57,934 nucleotides of DNA from Pseudomonas entomophila (GTDB lineage Bacteria > Pseudomonadota > Gammaproteobacteria > Pseudomonadales > Pseudomonadaceae): assembly GCF_029478665.1 (NCBI RefSeq), contig NZ_JARPQB010000033.1, forward strand, positions 1 to 57,934, written 5' to 3'. This document shows positions 1-10,469 of the stretch, in pieces (the first letter of the stretch is position 1; the number at the start of each line of letters is the position of its first letter). The translations under genes were made by a program, and so were the position numbers. Below the pieces are notes generated by a model, which was given only the letters and a program-made list of their open reading frames with translations, was not told where the DNA came from and ran no database searches.

Positions 1-42
1 GCCGCTTGTGTCTTGATGGGGGATTAGAATCTGGAGTGAGAG

Positions 43-110
43 CGGTGAATGGCAAGCTGAATGCCGCAGGTGCCTTGAGCACGAGTAGGAGCACAAGCTG
101 CCATTCACCG
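43..110 (+). other. Strong hairpin in the IS110 left end
   Basis: CGGTGAATGGCA (43-54) is the exact reverse complement of TGCCATTCACCG (99-110). With one bulged A the stem extends by three more pairs. The 44-base interior holds a smaller GTGC/GCAC stem (70-73, 79-82). It lies in the 5' non-coding end of the IS110 element, where members of this group are known to encode the guide (bridge) RNA, and where P. putida ISPpu9 has reported small RNAs. An RNA role here is inferred. Confidence 0.4.
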
Positions 111-218
111 TTCCACTTTGGCGAGAGCCCGAACAGTTGGATGCGGCTCTGATCTCGAATCACAAGCGTGGGCCAAGCCAAAGTCCTCTCACTGTGTTGA
201 GTCTAGGAGGTTTTGGTG

Positions 219-1169
219 ATGGCTTCCTTCTTGGGTATCGATGTTTCCAGTCTCTCCCTGGATGTCGCGGTGCGGCCCCAGGGCATCAAGATTCATGTGA
301 GCAATGATCCGGCAGGCTTTGAGGCGCTACTGAAGAGCCTTCGCAAGCTCAGTATCAAGCGCGTCCTGTTAGAGGCAACGGGTGGCTACGAGCGAGAGGT
401 CATGCGTTTTCTACAGGACTCTGGCTACAAGGTCATACGCGTCAATCCCAAGCGAGCCAGGTCATTCGCTGATTCCTTGGGCATCAAGGCCAAGACCGAC
501 GCCATCGACGCCGAGGTTCTGGCGCACTATGCCGAAGTCATTCCAGATCAACCCTCTCTGCGAATCAGCCCAGAACGAGTCCTTCTGCGAGAGCTGCTTC
601 AGCAACGTGATCGGTTGGTTCAACAGCGAGATGACGACCTGAGGCGCCTGAAGCAGGTGCAATCGACTGCAGTTGCTAACTACCTGAATGCCAACCTGAA
701 ACACTTCAAAGCGCAGATCAAACTGGTTGAACGTGAGATCGAACAGCAAACCCCGATGCTAAACGACGAGCGGGTTGCCCAGCTGATTGAGGTGAAAGGC
801 ATTGGGATGGTGACAGCGGGCAAACTAATCGCGCTGCTGCCGGAGCTGGGTCGGGTTGAGTCCAAAGAAATTGCCTCCCTGGTCGGAGTGGCGCCCTTCA
901 ACCACGACAGCGGGAAATCCGTGGGTAAGCGTTCTATCTCTGGCGGGCGATTTGCGGTCAGGCGATCGCTGTACATGGCATGCCTTGTGGCGATGAAGTA
1001 CAACCCAGCACTCAAGGCTCGTTATCAGTCACTGCGCGAGCGCGGAAAACTTCCCAAGGTCGCTATCGTGGCCTGCATGAGGACGTTCATCGTGCGGCTA
1101 AATGCCATGCTCAGAACGGGTACATCATGGCGCGACCTAGTGCTACCGCAGCCTGAAAGTACAACGTAA
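219..1169 (+). CDS. IS110-family transposase (DEDD recombinase)
   Basis: Transposase of 316 residues. The N-terminal RuvC-like domain shows the acidic set D8 (GIDVS), E52 (LLEATGGYE), D94 and D97 (KTDAIDAE). The C-terminal Transposase_20 domain has the helix-hairpin-like VKGIGMVTA stretch and the SISGGR motif, whose serine (S241, or S239) is the likely nucleophile. In this family the enzyme moves the element site-specifically through a circular intermediate, guided by an element-encoded RNA. ATG 219 is preferred over in-frame TTG 213 and GTG 216 because TAGGAGG at 204-210 is ideally spaced from it. The reading frame is intact, so the element may be active. Confidence 0.93.
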   Translation: MASFLGIDVSSLSLDVAVRPQGIKIHVSNDPAGFEALLKSLRKLSIKRVLLEATGGYEREVMRFLQDSGYKVIRVNPKRARSFADSLGIKAKTDAIDAEVLAHYAEVIPDQPSLRISPERVLLRELLQQRDRLVQQRDDDLRRLKQVQSTAVANYLNANLKHFKAQIKLVEREIEQQTPMLNDERVAQLIEVKGIGMVTAGKLIALLPELGRVESKEIASLVGVAPFNHDSGKSVGKRSISGGRFAVRRSLYMACLVAMKYNPALKARYQSLRERGKLPKVAIVACMRTFIVRLNAMLRTGTSWRDLVLPQPESTT

Positions 1170-1192
1170 ATCCAGAACGCAGCATGAGCCGC

Positions 1193-1276
1193 GTGGAAGC
1201 GGCCTTGCCCACGAAGTCGACACCGTGGTGGATGCACGGGCTTCGCCCGTGTTCGCGGGACAAGCCCGCTCCCACA
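1193..1276. repeat. REP pair next to the IS110 right end
   Basis: A degenerate REP (1193-1216, GTGGAAGCGG...) faces a second one in inverse orientation (1252-1275, ending GCTCCCAC). Between them is a small GGGC-TTC-GCCC hairpin (about 1238-1247). The head is GTGGGAGC rather than the GTAGGAGC seen elsewhere in the window. Its position directly after the transposase suggests it is the insertion target. Confidence 0.7.
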
Positions 1277-1309
1277 GGGGTCACGCTAGATTCTAGAAAT
1301 TGAGCAAGA

Positions 1310-1382
1310 CAGTTGCTCCTACAAGAATTCGCGACCGCCTGTAGGAGCGGCCTTGTGCCGCGAAATGAGGGCGCAGCCCTCA
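1310..1382. repeat. REP with a truncated inverse partner and companion hairpin
   Basis: The REP GTAGGAGC...GCGAA occupies 1341-1364, with stem GCGGCC/(G)GCCGC. A decayed inverse copy (GCTCCTAC, about 1315-1323) lies upstream. Immediately outside is a 7-bp hairpin, TGAGGGC-GCA-GCCCTCA (1366-1382). This site bounds the 3' side of the RAYT gene. Confidence 0.8.
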
Positions 1383-1392
1383 CCTACAAAAG

Positions 1393-1848
1393 CTACAGCC
1401 ACACACAATCCCAATGTGAATACTCGCCAACGCGTTTGACCAGCCCTGCACGAATAGGATTGGCAATGATGTAACGGGCAGCTGCCTTGATGTCATCATC
1501 TTTACGCAAAGCCCGATCGTGAAAGCCTGGCTGCCAGATACGTTGACGGTCTGCTCCGGCACGAAAGAGCGCGCAACTGCTTCTGGATTTGAATGCACAC
1601 ATCAGACTGCTCAAGCTGTCTTTCCTGAGTTCGACTAGCCAGTGCAGGTGATCTGGCATAAGTACCCAAGCCAAGGACTGGCAAGCGCCTTCCTGCTCAC
1701 TCAAACAAAATTGTTGGATGACTGTCCTGGCGAAGAGCAGGTCAGTGAAGAGCGGTATGCGATTTCGGGTAATGGTTGTAAGCAGGTATGGACGACCTGT
1801 CTCTGAATAGCGCCCTCTGCGCAGACGATGGTTGCCTTGATGTTCCAT
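1393..1848 (-). CDS. REP-associated tyrosine transposase (RAYT, Y1_Tnp family)
   Basis: A protein of 151 residues belonging to the single-strand HUH/Y1 nucleases related to IS200/IS605 TnpA. The metal-binding HxH is at H67 and H69 (MPDHLHWLVEL). The likely catalytic tyrosine is Y126 (AARYIIANPIRAGLV), a highly characteristic RAYT signature. These enzymes bind and cut REP hairpins and are thought to have spread them through the chromosome as domesticated, usually single-copy genes. AGGAG lies 8 bases before the ATG. REPs flank both sides (1341-1364 and 1942-2008) with the same stem class, giving the typical REP-RAYT-REP arrangement. The frame is intact. Confidence 0.92.
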   Translation of the reverse strand: MEHQGNHRLRRGRYSETGRPYLLTTITRNRIPLFTDLLFARTVIQQFCLSEQEGACQSLAWVLMPDHLHWLVELRKDSLSSLMCAFKSRSSCALFRAGADRQRIWQPGFHDRALRKDDDIKAAARYIIANPIRAGLVKRVGEYSHWDCVWL

Positions 1849-1941
1849 GCTTCACTCCTTTGAACATTGCATTCAAAGTTAGCCGCATGGGCCGAACTAC
1901 TTTAGGAGAAAGCATTTCAGATTGTGCTTTCGGTGGCGCCC

Positions 1942-2026
1942 TTTCGCGGCACAAGGCCGCTCCTACAGGTAGTCGCGACCTGCTGTAGGAGCGGCCTTGT
2001 GCCGCGAAAGGGCCGCAAAGCGGCCC
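1942..2026. repeat. Inverted REP pair plus terminator-like hairpin after speA
   Basis: An inverse REP (1942-1966) and a direct REP (1985-2008) share the stem GCGGCCTTGTGCCGC. Next to them GGGCCGC-AAA-GCGGCCC (2010-2026) forms a 7-bp, 3-base-loop hairpin. Read on the minus strand it comes 6 bases after the speA stop and is followed by TTT, so it may also end speA transcription. Confidence 0.8.
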
Positions 2027-2032
2027 CAGTGA

Positions 2033-3946
<1,914 letters not shown>

Positions 3947-4098
3947 TCAAGTCCCCTATAGATAAGTCCAAGACACTGCCCCGTCAGGTGGCGGGCGCAG
4001 TGTAGAAGCTGAAAATGACGAATCGTCCGTGCCCCCGGATAGACCCTGGCCACGGCATCGAGTTTAGAAAGCGCTGGGCGAAAAGTCGCGCGACGGCC

Positions 4099-4470
4099 TC
4101 AGCCGCCGGATTTCTTCGCCTTGAAGCCCTGTTTGATCAGCTCGCCGAGCAACAGTTCGACGTGGTCGCCCTGAATCTCGATGACCCCGTCCTTGAGCGC
4201 GCCGCCGGTGCCGCAGCGACGCTTGAGCGTGCTGGCGAGCTCCTTGAGCTGGTCGAGGGGCAGGGGCACGCCGGTGATGGTGGTCACGGTCTTGCCGCCA
4301 CGCCCCTTGCTTTCACGGCGCACACGGGCGATGCCATCCCCTTCGGGGATGACCGATTGGCTGCAGATGCAGGCGTCCACCGGTTTGCCACAGTCGGGGC
4401 AGTGCCGACCGGCATCGGTGGAATATACGAGACCGCCTAGGGCGGCGAAGGAAGAAGCTTTCTTGGCCAC
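4099..4470 (-). CDS. yciH: SUI1/eIF1-like translation factor YciH
   Basis: A protein of 123 residues with a short zinc-ribbon-like N-terminus (CPDCGKPVDACIC, about residues 25-37), followed by the SUI1 domain (GGKTVTTITGVPL... GALKDGVIEIQGDH). Bacterial YciH resembles eIF1 and influences start-codon fidelity in vitro; its role in vivo is uncertain. The GTG start at 4470 is chosen because AGAGGA lies at the right distance and the sequence VAKKASSFAALGG starts the conserved region. The frame stays open upstream to 4731, but that part is not family-like and overlaps a REP. Confidence 0.9.
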   Translation of the reverse strand: MAKKASSFAALGGLVYSTDAGRHCPDCGKPVDACICSQSVIPEGDGIARVRRESKGRGGKTVTTITGVPLPLDQLKELASTLKRRCGTGGALKDGVIEIQGDHVELLLGELIKQGFKAKKSGG

Positions 4471-4664
4471 TTTTGTTCCTCTGTGCTGAGGACAAAAACT
4501 GGTCGACGGGAGCCGACCGCGAAGCCCCACTCTGGCAGGGGCGGCGCTACTGTCGCAAGGTCCTGCGACAGCCCGAAAAGGGCGCGCAGTGTAACGATAA
4601 ATCCGGCGGTTGCTAAGTACAGGATTGCGCCATTTTACGAATGTTTTGCGACCTCGCTGGCCTG

Positions 4665-4718
4665 TTCGCCGGCAAGCCGGCTCCCACGGACGGTGCAGGA
4701 GCCGACTTGCCGACGAAC
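4665..4718. repeat. Degenerate inverted REP pair
   Basis: Between yciH and the Nudix gene, an inverse REP (4665-4687, TTCGCCGGC...GCTCCCAC) faces a decayed copy (4695-4718, GCAGGAGCCG...). The two can fold into one long cruciform. The rest of 4471-4731 shows nothing else recognisable. Confidence 0.7.
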
Positions 4719-4731
4719 AGGCCCAACGCAA

Positions 4732-5268
4732 TCATCCCTGACTCGCCGTGTACCGCTGCAAGGCCACCAGCGAATCCGGACAGTACGGCTTCTTTACACA
4801 CTCGTCCTCGACCGCCTGCAAGCTGACGAACCGCGCCTCGCTCACCTCTTCCGGCTGCAACCGCAGCGGCCCGTCCCAGACCGCCGAATACACCGCGCAC
4901 CACAAGCGATTGCCCGGCTGCTCGAAGTAGAACGTCTCGTGAAAACGCAACTCGACGCCGCTCACGCCCAGCTCCTCGGCCAGCTCCCGGGCCGCCGACT
5001 GGTCATAGCTTTCCTGGCAGGCGACCATGCCACCCGCCGCCACATCCCAGTAGCCCGGGTACAGCGCCTTGCTCAGGGTGCGACGATGCACGCACAACTC
5101 ACCACGGCTGTTGAACAGCAGAATGAAGGTGCAGCGCCCGATCAGGCCGCGCTCGCGCAGTTCGGCCCTGGGCAGGGCGCCGAGCAATTGGTCATGCTCG
5201 TCGACCCAGGCCACCAGTTCGGCGTCGGAGGCCGCGCGGTGCGCGACCTCGGCAGGGTTGATAGGCAT
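4732..5268 (-). CDS. Nudix hydrolase (YfcD-like)
   Basis: A protein of 178 residues with a complete Nudix box from G80 to V102 (G-x5-E86-x7-REL-AEELGV), which binds the divalent metal for cleavage of a nucleoside-diphosphate-linked substrate. The N-terminal WVDEHDQLLG and RCTFILLFNSRGELCVHRR segments resemble the YfcD/IPP-isomerase-like branch. The substrate cannot be deduced. The start codon lies one base beyond the stop of the DUF2333 gene, so the two are surely co-transcribed and probably translationally coupled. Confidence 0.93.
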   Translation of the reverse strand: MPINPAEVAHRAASDAELVAWVDEHDQLLGALPRAELRERGLIGRCTFILLFNSRGELCVHRRTLSKALYPGYWDVAAGGMVACQESYDQSAARELAEELGVSGVELRFHETFYFEQPGNRLWCAVYSAVWDGPLRLQPEEVSEARFVSLQAVEDECVKKPYCPDSLVALQRYTASQG

Positions 5269-5269
5269 C

Positions 5270-6337
5270 TCAGCCCTGGGACAGCAGTTGGCGCAGGTCG
5301 ATGACCGCGGCGTTGGCTCGGGAAATGTAGTTGGCCATCACCAGCGAGTGGTTGGCCCACATGCCAAAGCCGCTGCCGTTGAGCACCATCGGGCTCCACA
5401 GCGCTTCCTGCGAGGCTTCCAGTTCGCGGATGATCTGCCGCACGCTGACCGTGGCGTTCTTCTTCGCCAGCACGTCGGCGAAATCCACCTCGATGGCGCG
5501 CAACAGGTGCGACAGGGCCCAGGCCTGGCCACGGGCCTCGTAGAACACGTTGTCGATCTGCAGCCAAGGCGTCTCGACCACTTCCTCGTCGACCTGCGGT
5601 GCCTGGCCAGGTGCCACGGACTCGGTCTTCAGGGTGTTGTTGAGCTTGACCCGGCCAACGCTGGCCGACAGGCGTTGCGACAGCGAGCCCAGGCGGGTGG
5701 CCACGTCACCCAGCCAGTTGTTCAGGTTGTCGGCACGGGTGTAGAAGATCGCGCCCTGGTCGCCCTTTGCCAGGCGAGTCTGGTAACGGCTCAGCGACTT
5801 GATGCCCTCTTCGAACTCCGACTCGCTCGACGGCAGGATCCAGCTCTTGTTGTCGAAGTTGAAGCGCGGCTCGGCCTTGGCCAGGTCGGCGTCTTCGGTC
5901 GACTGCGACTGGGAACGGGCAAAATCCTTGCGCAGGGCGCGGGACAAGTCGCGGACCTGGACCAGCACGCCGTACTCCCAGCTCGGCATGTTGTCCATCC
6001 ACAGCCCCGGCGGGAAGCGGTCGTTGGAGATATAGCCACCCGGCTTGTCGAGCAGGGTGCCGGCGACGGTCTTGAGGGTTTCGACAGTGGTATAGCCGAC
6101 CACCATCTGCTGGCCGTTGCGCTCGGCAGCGGCCTGGGCATTCTGTTGCACCGGGAACAGCGCCGGCTCCTGGCTCCAATACCAGCCCAGGCCGACGCAC
6201 ACCAGCAGGTACAAGCCGATCAGGGTCCCCAGGGCCCGGCTCCAGAGGCCGCCCAGGTAGCTACGGGTGGCGGCGCGACGGGTATCGACCCGCTCGCGGG
6301 GCTCGGCCTTGGCCTCGCGGTTTTTCCAATCCAGCAT
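5270..6337 (-). CDS. DUF2333 family membrane-anchored protein
   Basis: A protein of 355 residues. One N-terminal transmembrane segment (about residues 33-53, LGTLIGLYLLVCVGLGWYW) follows a basic cytoplasmic tail, leaving a large periplasmic domain. The periplasmic part carries conserved DUF2333 sequence (GGYISNDRFPPGLWMDNMPSWE, then repeated NLNNWLGDVATRLGSLSQRL). No catalytic motif is evident and the function is unknown. It is the first gene of the DUF2333-Nudix pair and lies divergent from gcbA. The same three-gene neighbourhood occurs in P. aeruginosa. Confidence 0.9.
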   Translation of the reverse strand: MLDWKNREAKAEPRERVDTRRAATRSYLGGLWSRALGTLIGLYLLVCVGLGWYWSQEPALFPVQQNAQAAAERNGQQMVVGYTTVETLKTVAGTLLDKPGGYISNDRFPPGLWMDNMPSWEYGVLVQVRDLSRALRKDFARSQSQSTEDADLAKAEPRFNFDNKSWILPSSESEFEEGIKSLSRYQTRLAKGDQGAIFYTRADNLNNWLGDVATRLGSLSQRLSASVGRVKLNNTLKTESVAPGQAPQVDEEVVETPWLQIDNVFYEARGQAWALSHLLRAIEVDFADVLAKKNATVSVRQIIRELEASQEALWSPMVLNGSGFGMWANHSLVMANYISRANAAVIDLRQLLSQG

Positions 6338-6584
6338 GGCATTGTCCTTAATCAGTCTCGACAGTTCAGGGCTTGGACCACAGGCCGCAGCCAGGGTGCC
6401 ACGACAAGCCCGCGTCGCAGCACTATAAAGCAGACGCCGCCATTCGTATAAGCGACCAGTGGGTCAGCAACTGAATATTCGTCCCGTAAACACTTTGTTG
6501 ACCTCGGGCACTCGCTTGTCGGAAAGCAGTGCTAGCATAGAGCCATCATCGAACCTGAACCCTCCCCTTATAAGTAGTCAGGAC
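6338..6584. promoter_or_regulatory. Divergent intergenic region DUF2333 / gcbA
   Basis: About 250 bases between divergent genes must hold both promoters. No confident -35/-10 pair, REP or operator was recognised. An in-frame extension of gcbA to 6459 exists, but it is low-complexity and not family-like. Confidence 0.4.
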
Positions 6585-8201
6585 ATGACCCAGTCAGCCG
6601 AGCCCAGCCACGAGCGCCTCAAGCAGCATTTCGCCCAACGGGTCATCCACCAGGCCCGGCAGATCCTCGAGATCTGGCAACGCCTGCAACGTGGCGAATG
6701 GTCCAACGGCGACCTGGGCGAGCTGTGCGAGGCCAACCTGCGCCTGCAGCGCTACGCCGAGCGCTTCGAACAACCCGAGCACGGCACCCTGTCGGCGGCC
6801 ATCGGCCAGACCTTGCGCGCCATCGAGGCCAACAGCGCACGGCTGAACTCCGAGCTGATCGGCGAACTCAACCGCCTGATGCAGCGCCTGTCGCGCACCG
6901 GCCTGCGCAAGGGCGACCAGCTCGACAACGTGCCCCTGCCGCCCCTGCGCAAGCCGGTGTACATCGTCCTGCAGGACCATGACCGCGCCGAGCGCCTGGC
7001 CCAGCAGCTGGAATTCTTCGGCCTGACCGTGCAGGCCCTGTACAGCGCCGAGGCGTTCCAGGCGTCGATGAGCGAGCGCCTGCCGTCGGCGATCATCATG
7101 GACGTGGATTTCACCGGCCCCGGCATCGGCCTGCAATTGGCCGCCCAGTCCCAGCAGGGGCTGGAGCAACGCATTCCGCTGCTGTTCTTCAGCCTGCACG
7201 AAACCGACACCCCGACCCGCCTGGCCGCCGTGCGCGCCGGCGGCCAGGAGTTCCTGACCGGCACCCTGGAGGCCTCCAGCCTGCTGGAAAAGGTCGAGCT
7301 GCTGACCAGCGCCACCCAGTACGACCCGTTCCGCGTGCTGGTGATCGACGACTCCCGTGCCCAGGCCATGCATACCGAGCGCCTGCTCAACAGCGCCGGC
7401 ATCATCACCCGCACACTCACCGAGCCGATCCGTACCATGAGCGAGCTGGCCGACTTCCAGCCCGACCTGATCATCCTCGACATGTACATGCCCGAGTGCA
7501 GCGGCACGGAACTGGCCAAGGTGATCCGCCACAACGACCGCTATGTCAGCGTGCCGATCATCTACCTGTCGGCCGAGGACGACCTGGACAAGCAGCTCGA
7601 TGCCATGAGCGAAGGGGGTGACGACTTCCTCACCAAGCCGATCCGCTCGCGCCACCTGATCACCACGGTGCGCAACCGCGCCGCCCGCGCCCGCCACCTC
7701 AAGGCGCGGATGGTGCGCGACAGCCTGACCGGGCTGTACAACCACACGCATATCCTGCAGTTGCTCGAGGACTGCAGCTTCCGCGCCCGCCGCGAGGAAC
7801 AGCCGTTGAGCTTCGCCATGCTCGACATCGACCATTTCAAGAAGATCAACGACCGCCATGGCCACCCCATGGGCGACCGGGTGATCAAGAGCCTGGCGCT
7901 GTTCCTCAAGCAGCGCCTGCGCAAGACCGACTACATCGGCCGCTACGGTGGCGAGGAGTTCGCCATCGTCATGCCCAACACCGCGCTCGAGGCCGCGCAC
8001 AAGGTGCTGGACGAGATCCGCCGACGTTTCGCCGAGATCCACTACCCCGCGCAACCTCATGACCTGCAGTGCACGTTCAGTGCCGGGGTGGTGCAGTTGG
8101 CCGACCGTCTCGATGCGCTGACCATGGCCAGCGCGGCGGACGAAGCGCTGTACCGGGCCAAGCATGCCGGCCGCAACTGCGTCGTGAGAGTCGACCCCTG
8201 A
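6585..8201 (+). CDS. gcbA: Diguanylate cyclase, REC-REC-GGDEF response regulator
   Basis: A protein of 538 residues. A helical N-terminus (1-110) precedes two receiver domains (about 115-235, IIMDVDFTG; and 245-360, with VIDDSR and the phospho-acceptor in LIILDMYMPE) and a GGDEF domain (about 375-535). The active site is GGEEF (455-459). An RxxD inhibitory site (446-449) lies five residues before it, so the enzyme should make c-di-GMP and be product-inhibited. GcbA of P. aeruginosa and P. fluorescens promotes early biofilm attachment. The assignment rests on architecture and on its place between DUF2333 and ctpL. ATG 6585 is preferred over in-frame starts further up because the family begins near MTQSAEPSHERLKQHF. 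Confidence 0.9.
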   Translation: MTQSAEPSHERLKQHFAQRVIHQARQILEIWQRLQRGEWSNGDLGELCEANLRLQRYAERFEQPEHGTLSAAIGQTLRAIEANSARLNSELIGELNRLMQRLSRTGLRKGDQLDNVPLPPLRKPVYIVLQDHDRAERLAQQLEFFGLTVQALYSAEAFQASMSERLPSAIIMDVDFTGPGIGLQLAAQSQQGLEQRIPLLFFSLHETDTPTRLAAVRAGGQEFLTGTLEASSLLEKVELLTSATQYDPFRVLVIDDSRAQAMHTERLLNSAGIITRTLTEPIRTMSELADFQPDLIILDMYMPECSGTELAKVIRHNDRYVSVPIIYLSAEDDLDKQLDAMSEGGDDFLTKPIRSRHLITTVRNRAARARHLKARMVRDSLTGLYNHTHILQLLEDCSFRARREEQPLSFAMLDIDHFKKINDRHGHPMGDRVIKSLALFLKQRLRKTDYIGRYGGEEFAIVMPNTALEAAHKVLDEIRRRFAEIHYPAQPHDLQCTFSAGVVQLADRLDALTMASAADEALYRAKHAGRNCVVRVDP

Positions 8202-8209
8202 CCTGATCT

Positions 8210-8288
8210 GTAGGAGCCAGCCTTGCTGGCGAACCGACACACCCGGACCATCGGCGCTGGCATCTTCGCCAGCAAGGCTGGCTCCTAC
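8210..8288. repeat. Inverted REP pair (CCAGCC class)
   Basis: A direct REP at 8210-8234 has stem CCAGCCTTGCTGG. The inverse copy is at 8265-8288. They lie between gcbA and ctpL and probably serve as a 3' boundary for gcbA mRNA. No companion hairpin is present in this class. Confidence 0.85.
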
Positions 8289-8397
8289 GGATACCGGCAC
8301 TGTGCCACTTTTTTAGGGCGCCAACCCGCCACCGTCATCACCCCGTCACAAAACAGCAATAACTTCAGGCGCCTCCCCCCGCAGGAAGTTCGCGGCT

Positions 8398-10359
8398 ATG
8401 CGCCTGAAGTGGCTGACCAATTTCAACACCCTGTTGCTGGTGACCGTGTGTATCGCCCTGGGCGCCACCCTGTGGTGGTCGCAGCGCGCCCTGGAGCGCC
8501 CTTATCAGATGATGGAGCGCTACCTGGGCCTGTCGCAGCAGTTCCAGAACGATGCCGCGCGCAACACCCAAGCCTACCTGGCCAGCGGCGACGCGTTGCG
8601 CCATGCCTCGGCCATGGAAGCCAGCAAACAGTTGCAGGCGGCCCTGGCGGACTGGCCGGAAAACCTGTCGGCCAAGCTGCGGCCAAGCCTGGACAGCCTG
8701 CAAGCCTTCACCGCCAATGAACTGCTCGCCGCCGGCAAACTGGCCGGCGACCCCCAGGCCCTGTTGCTGCAAGCCGAGCGGGAGCAGGGAGCGAATCTCG
8801 AACAACTGGCCGGCTACGCCCGCGACAGCGGCAGCCCTGACGCCGGTCGCTACCTGGCGCCCCTGTTCGAGGCTTCGCTGCACCTCGGCCGCCTGTCCCT
8901 GGCCCGCGACAAGCTGGTCAGCAGTGGCCGCGCCGAGCTGGCCGACGAGGTGGAGCGCGAGCTGCAACTGATCGCCGCCCAAGCCCAGGTCATCGACGGC
9001 CTGCCACTGCTCGGTGTCACCCGCGCCGCCGAATCCAATGCCGACGACTTCGCCGCGATGATGGGCCTGCAGGCCCAGGCCAGCGCCCAGCAGGAGGACA
9101 TCGCCGTGGGCCTGAAGCGCGAGCTGCACAGTTTGCTCGGCCGCTACCCCGCCGAACTGCAGCGCACCCGCGAACAGATCGAGCGCCGCGCCGCCCTGGC
9201 CGCCAGCACCGGCGAGCGCCTGGAGGCGGTGCAGCAGGCCATCGCCGGCCTCGAGCCCGAGGTGCGCGGCCTGCACGCCACGATCGCTGGCGAGGTACGC
9301 CTGATCCAGGGCCTGATGATCGGCCTGATCCTGCTCATCGCCCTGCTCATCGACACCCTGCAACGTCGCCTGGCCCGCACCCTCACCGGCCTGGCCCCGG
9401 CCCTGTCGCGCTGGGCCGAGGGCGATTTCGCCCAGGCCATCGCGCTGGGCAGGAGCAACCGCGAACTGCACGACATCCAGGCATCGCTCAACCGCCTGCG
9501 CCAGTACCTGGTGGAACTGGTCGGCACCATCCGCCACAACGCCGAGCAGGTCGCCGGCAGCAGCCACGCCCTGGCGGGCATGAGCAGCGCCCTGCACGAC
9601 GGCGCCGAGCGCCAGGCCGGCGACACCGCGCAGATCCGCGATGCCCTGGGCGAACTGGAGGCGACCATCCAGCAGGTGGCCGGCGATGCCAGTTCGGCCG
9701 CTGACGCCAGCCGCGATGCCGGGCGCGCCGTGGAGCAGGGCCAGGCGGTGATTGGCCAGAGCCTGTCCGGCCTGCGTTCGCTGGTCGACGAAGTGCAGGG
9801 CAACGCCCGCATGATCGAGCAACTGGCCGAGGAGTCGGCGACCATCGGTGGCGTGCTCACGGTGATCCGCGCGATCGCCGAGCAGACCAACCTGCTGGCC
9901 CTCAACGCGGCCATCGAGGCGGCCCGGGCCGGCGAGATGGGCCGTGGTTTCGCCGTGGTGGCGGATGAAGTGCGCTCGCTGGCCCAGCGCACCACGGGCG
10001 CCACCGGGGAAATCCAGGCGCTGATCGATCGCCTGCAACAGGCCGCTCGCGAGTCGGTGCTCGGCATGCGCGCGCAGTTGGAGCATGCCGAGGCCACTGC
10101 CAGCCAGGCGCAATCGGCCGATGGCGCGCTGGACGAGATCGTCAGCGCAATTCGCACCATTTCCGACACCGCGGTGCGCATCGCCGATGTGACCGCGCAG
10201 CAGACCGGGGCGGTGAGCGAGATTCGCGATCACAGCGAAAGGATTCATGAATTGGGTGAGGACAACCTGCAGCGCATTGGTGAAGGGCGTGAGCAGGGGG
10301 AGCAGTTGCTCAAGCTGGGAAGTGAGCTGAACACGGCAGTGCGGGCGTTCCGCCTTTGA
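8398..10359 (+). CDS. ctpL: Methyl-accepting chemotaxis protein, CtpL-like
   Basis: A transducer of 653 residues. TM1 (about 10-28) and TM2 (about 305-325, LMIGLILLIALLI) enclose a large all-helical periplasmic sensor of about 275 residues, a size that suggests a helical bimodular domain. A HAMP region follows. The cytoplasmic MCP domain carries the strongly conserved tip NLLALNAAIEAARAGEMGRG (about 498-517). In P. aeruginosa the gene at this locus is ctpL, the inorganic-phosphate chemoreceptor. The name is given from position and architecture, and the ligand is inferred. AGGAAG upstream of ATG 8398 supports the start. Confidence 0.85.
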   Translation: MRLKWLTNFNTLLLVTVCIALGATLWWSQRALERPYQMMERYLGLSQQFQNDAARNTQAYLASGDALRHASAMEASKQLQAALADWPENLSAKLRPSLDSLQAFTANELLAAGKLAGDPQALLLQAEREQGANLEQLAGYARDSGSPDAGRYLAPLFEASLHLGRLSLARDKLVSSGRAELADEVERELQLIAAQAQVIDGLPLLGVTRAAESNADDFAAMMGLQAQASAQQEDIAVGLKRELHSLLGRYPAELQRTREQIERRAALAASTGERLEAVQQAIAGLEPEVRGLHATIAGEVRLIQGLMIGLILLIALLIDTLQRRLARTLTGLAPALSRWAEGDFAQAIALGRSNRELHDIQASLNRLRQYLVELVGTIRHNAEQVAGSSHALAGMSSALHDGAERQAGDTAQIRDALGELEATIQQVAGDASSAADASRDAGRAVEQGQAVIGQSLSGLRSLVDEVQGNARMIEQLAEESATIGGVLTVIRAIAEQTNLLALNAAIEAARAGEMGRGFAVVADEVRSLAQRTTGATGEIQALIDRLQQAARESVLGMRAQLEHAEATASQAQSADGALDEIVSAIRTISDTAVRIADVTAQQTGAVSEIRDHSERIHELGEDNLQRIGEGREQGEQLLKLGSELNTAVRAFRL

Positions 10360-10383
10360 GAAAAATGCCAGCAATACCGGCCC

Positions 10384-10469
10384 TTTCGCCGGCAAAGCCG
10401 GCTCCTACAGGTATGGCGTCGATCCTGAAGCTGGCAGGGCACATGTAGGAGCCGGCTTTGCCGGCGAAA
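10384..10469. repeat. Inverted REP pair (CCGGC class)
   Basis: The inverse copy (10384-10408) and direct copy (10445-10469) share the stem CCGGCTTTGCCGG and lie between ctpL and dsbD. Confidence 0.85.

Larger units (their letters stand above)
1..1190 (+). mobile_element. IS110-family insertion sequence
   Basis: About 218 bases of non-coding left end precede one DEDD transposase gene. IS110 elements lack terminal inverted repeats, so neither end can be fixed from sequence alone. The left end may lie at or before base 1. The right end is probably just after the transposase stop (1169), because REP-like sequence begins at about 1193. The neighbouring REP pair fits the known preference of several Pseudomonas IS110 elements (ISPpu9/ISPpu10 type) for REP targets. 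The exact ISfinder name was not determined. Confidence 0.75.

Noticed and set aside
4471..4731. Upstream extension of yciH to an ATG at 4731
   Set aside because: The added 87 residues are not family-like and are encoded partly by a REP; GTG 4470 has a proper ribosome-binding site.
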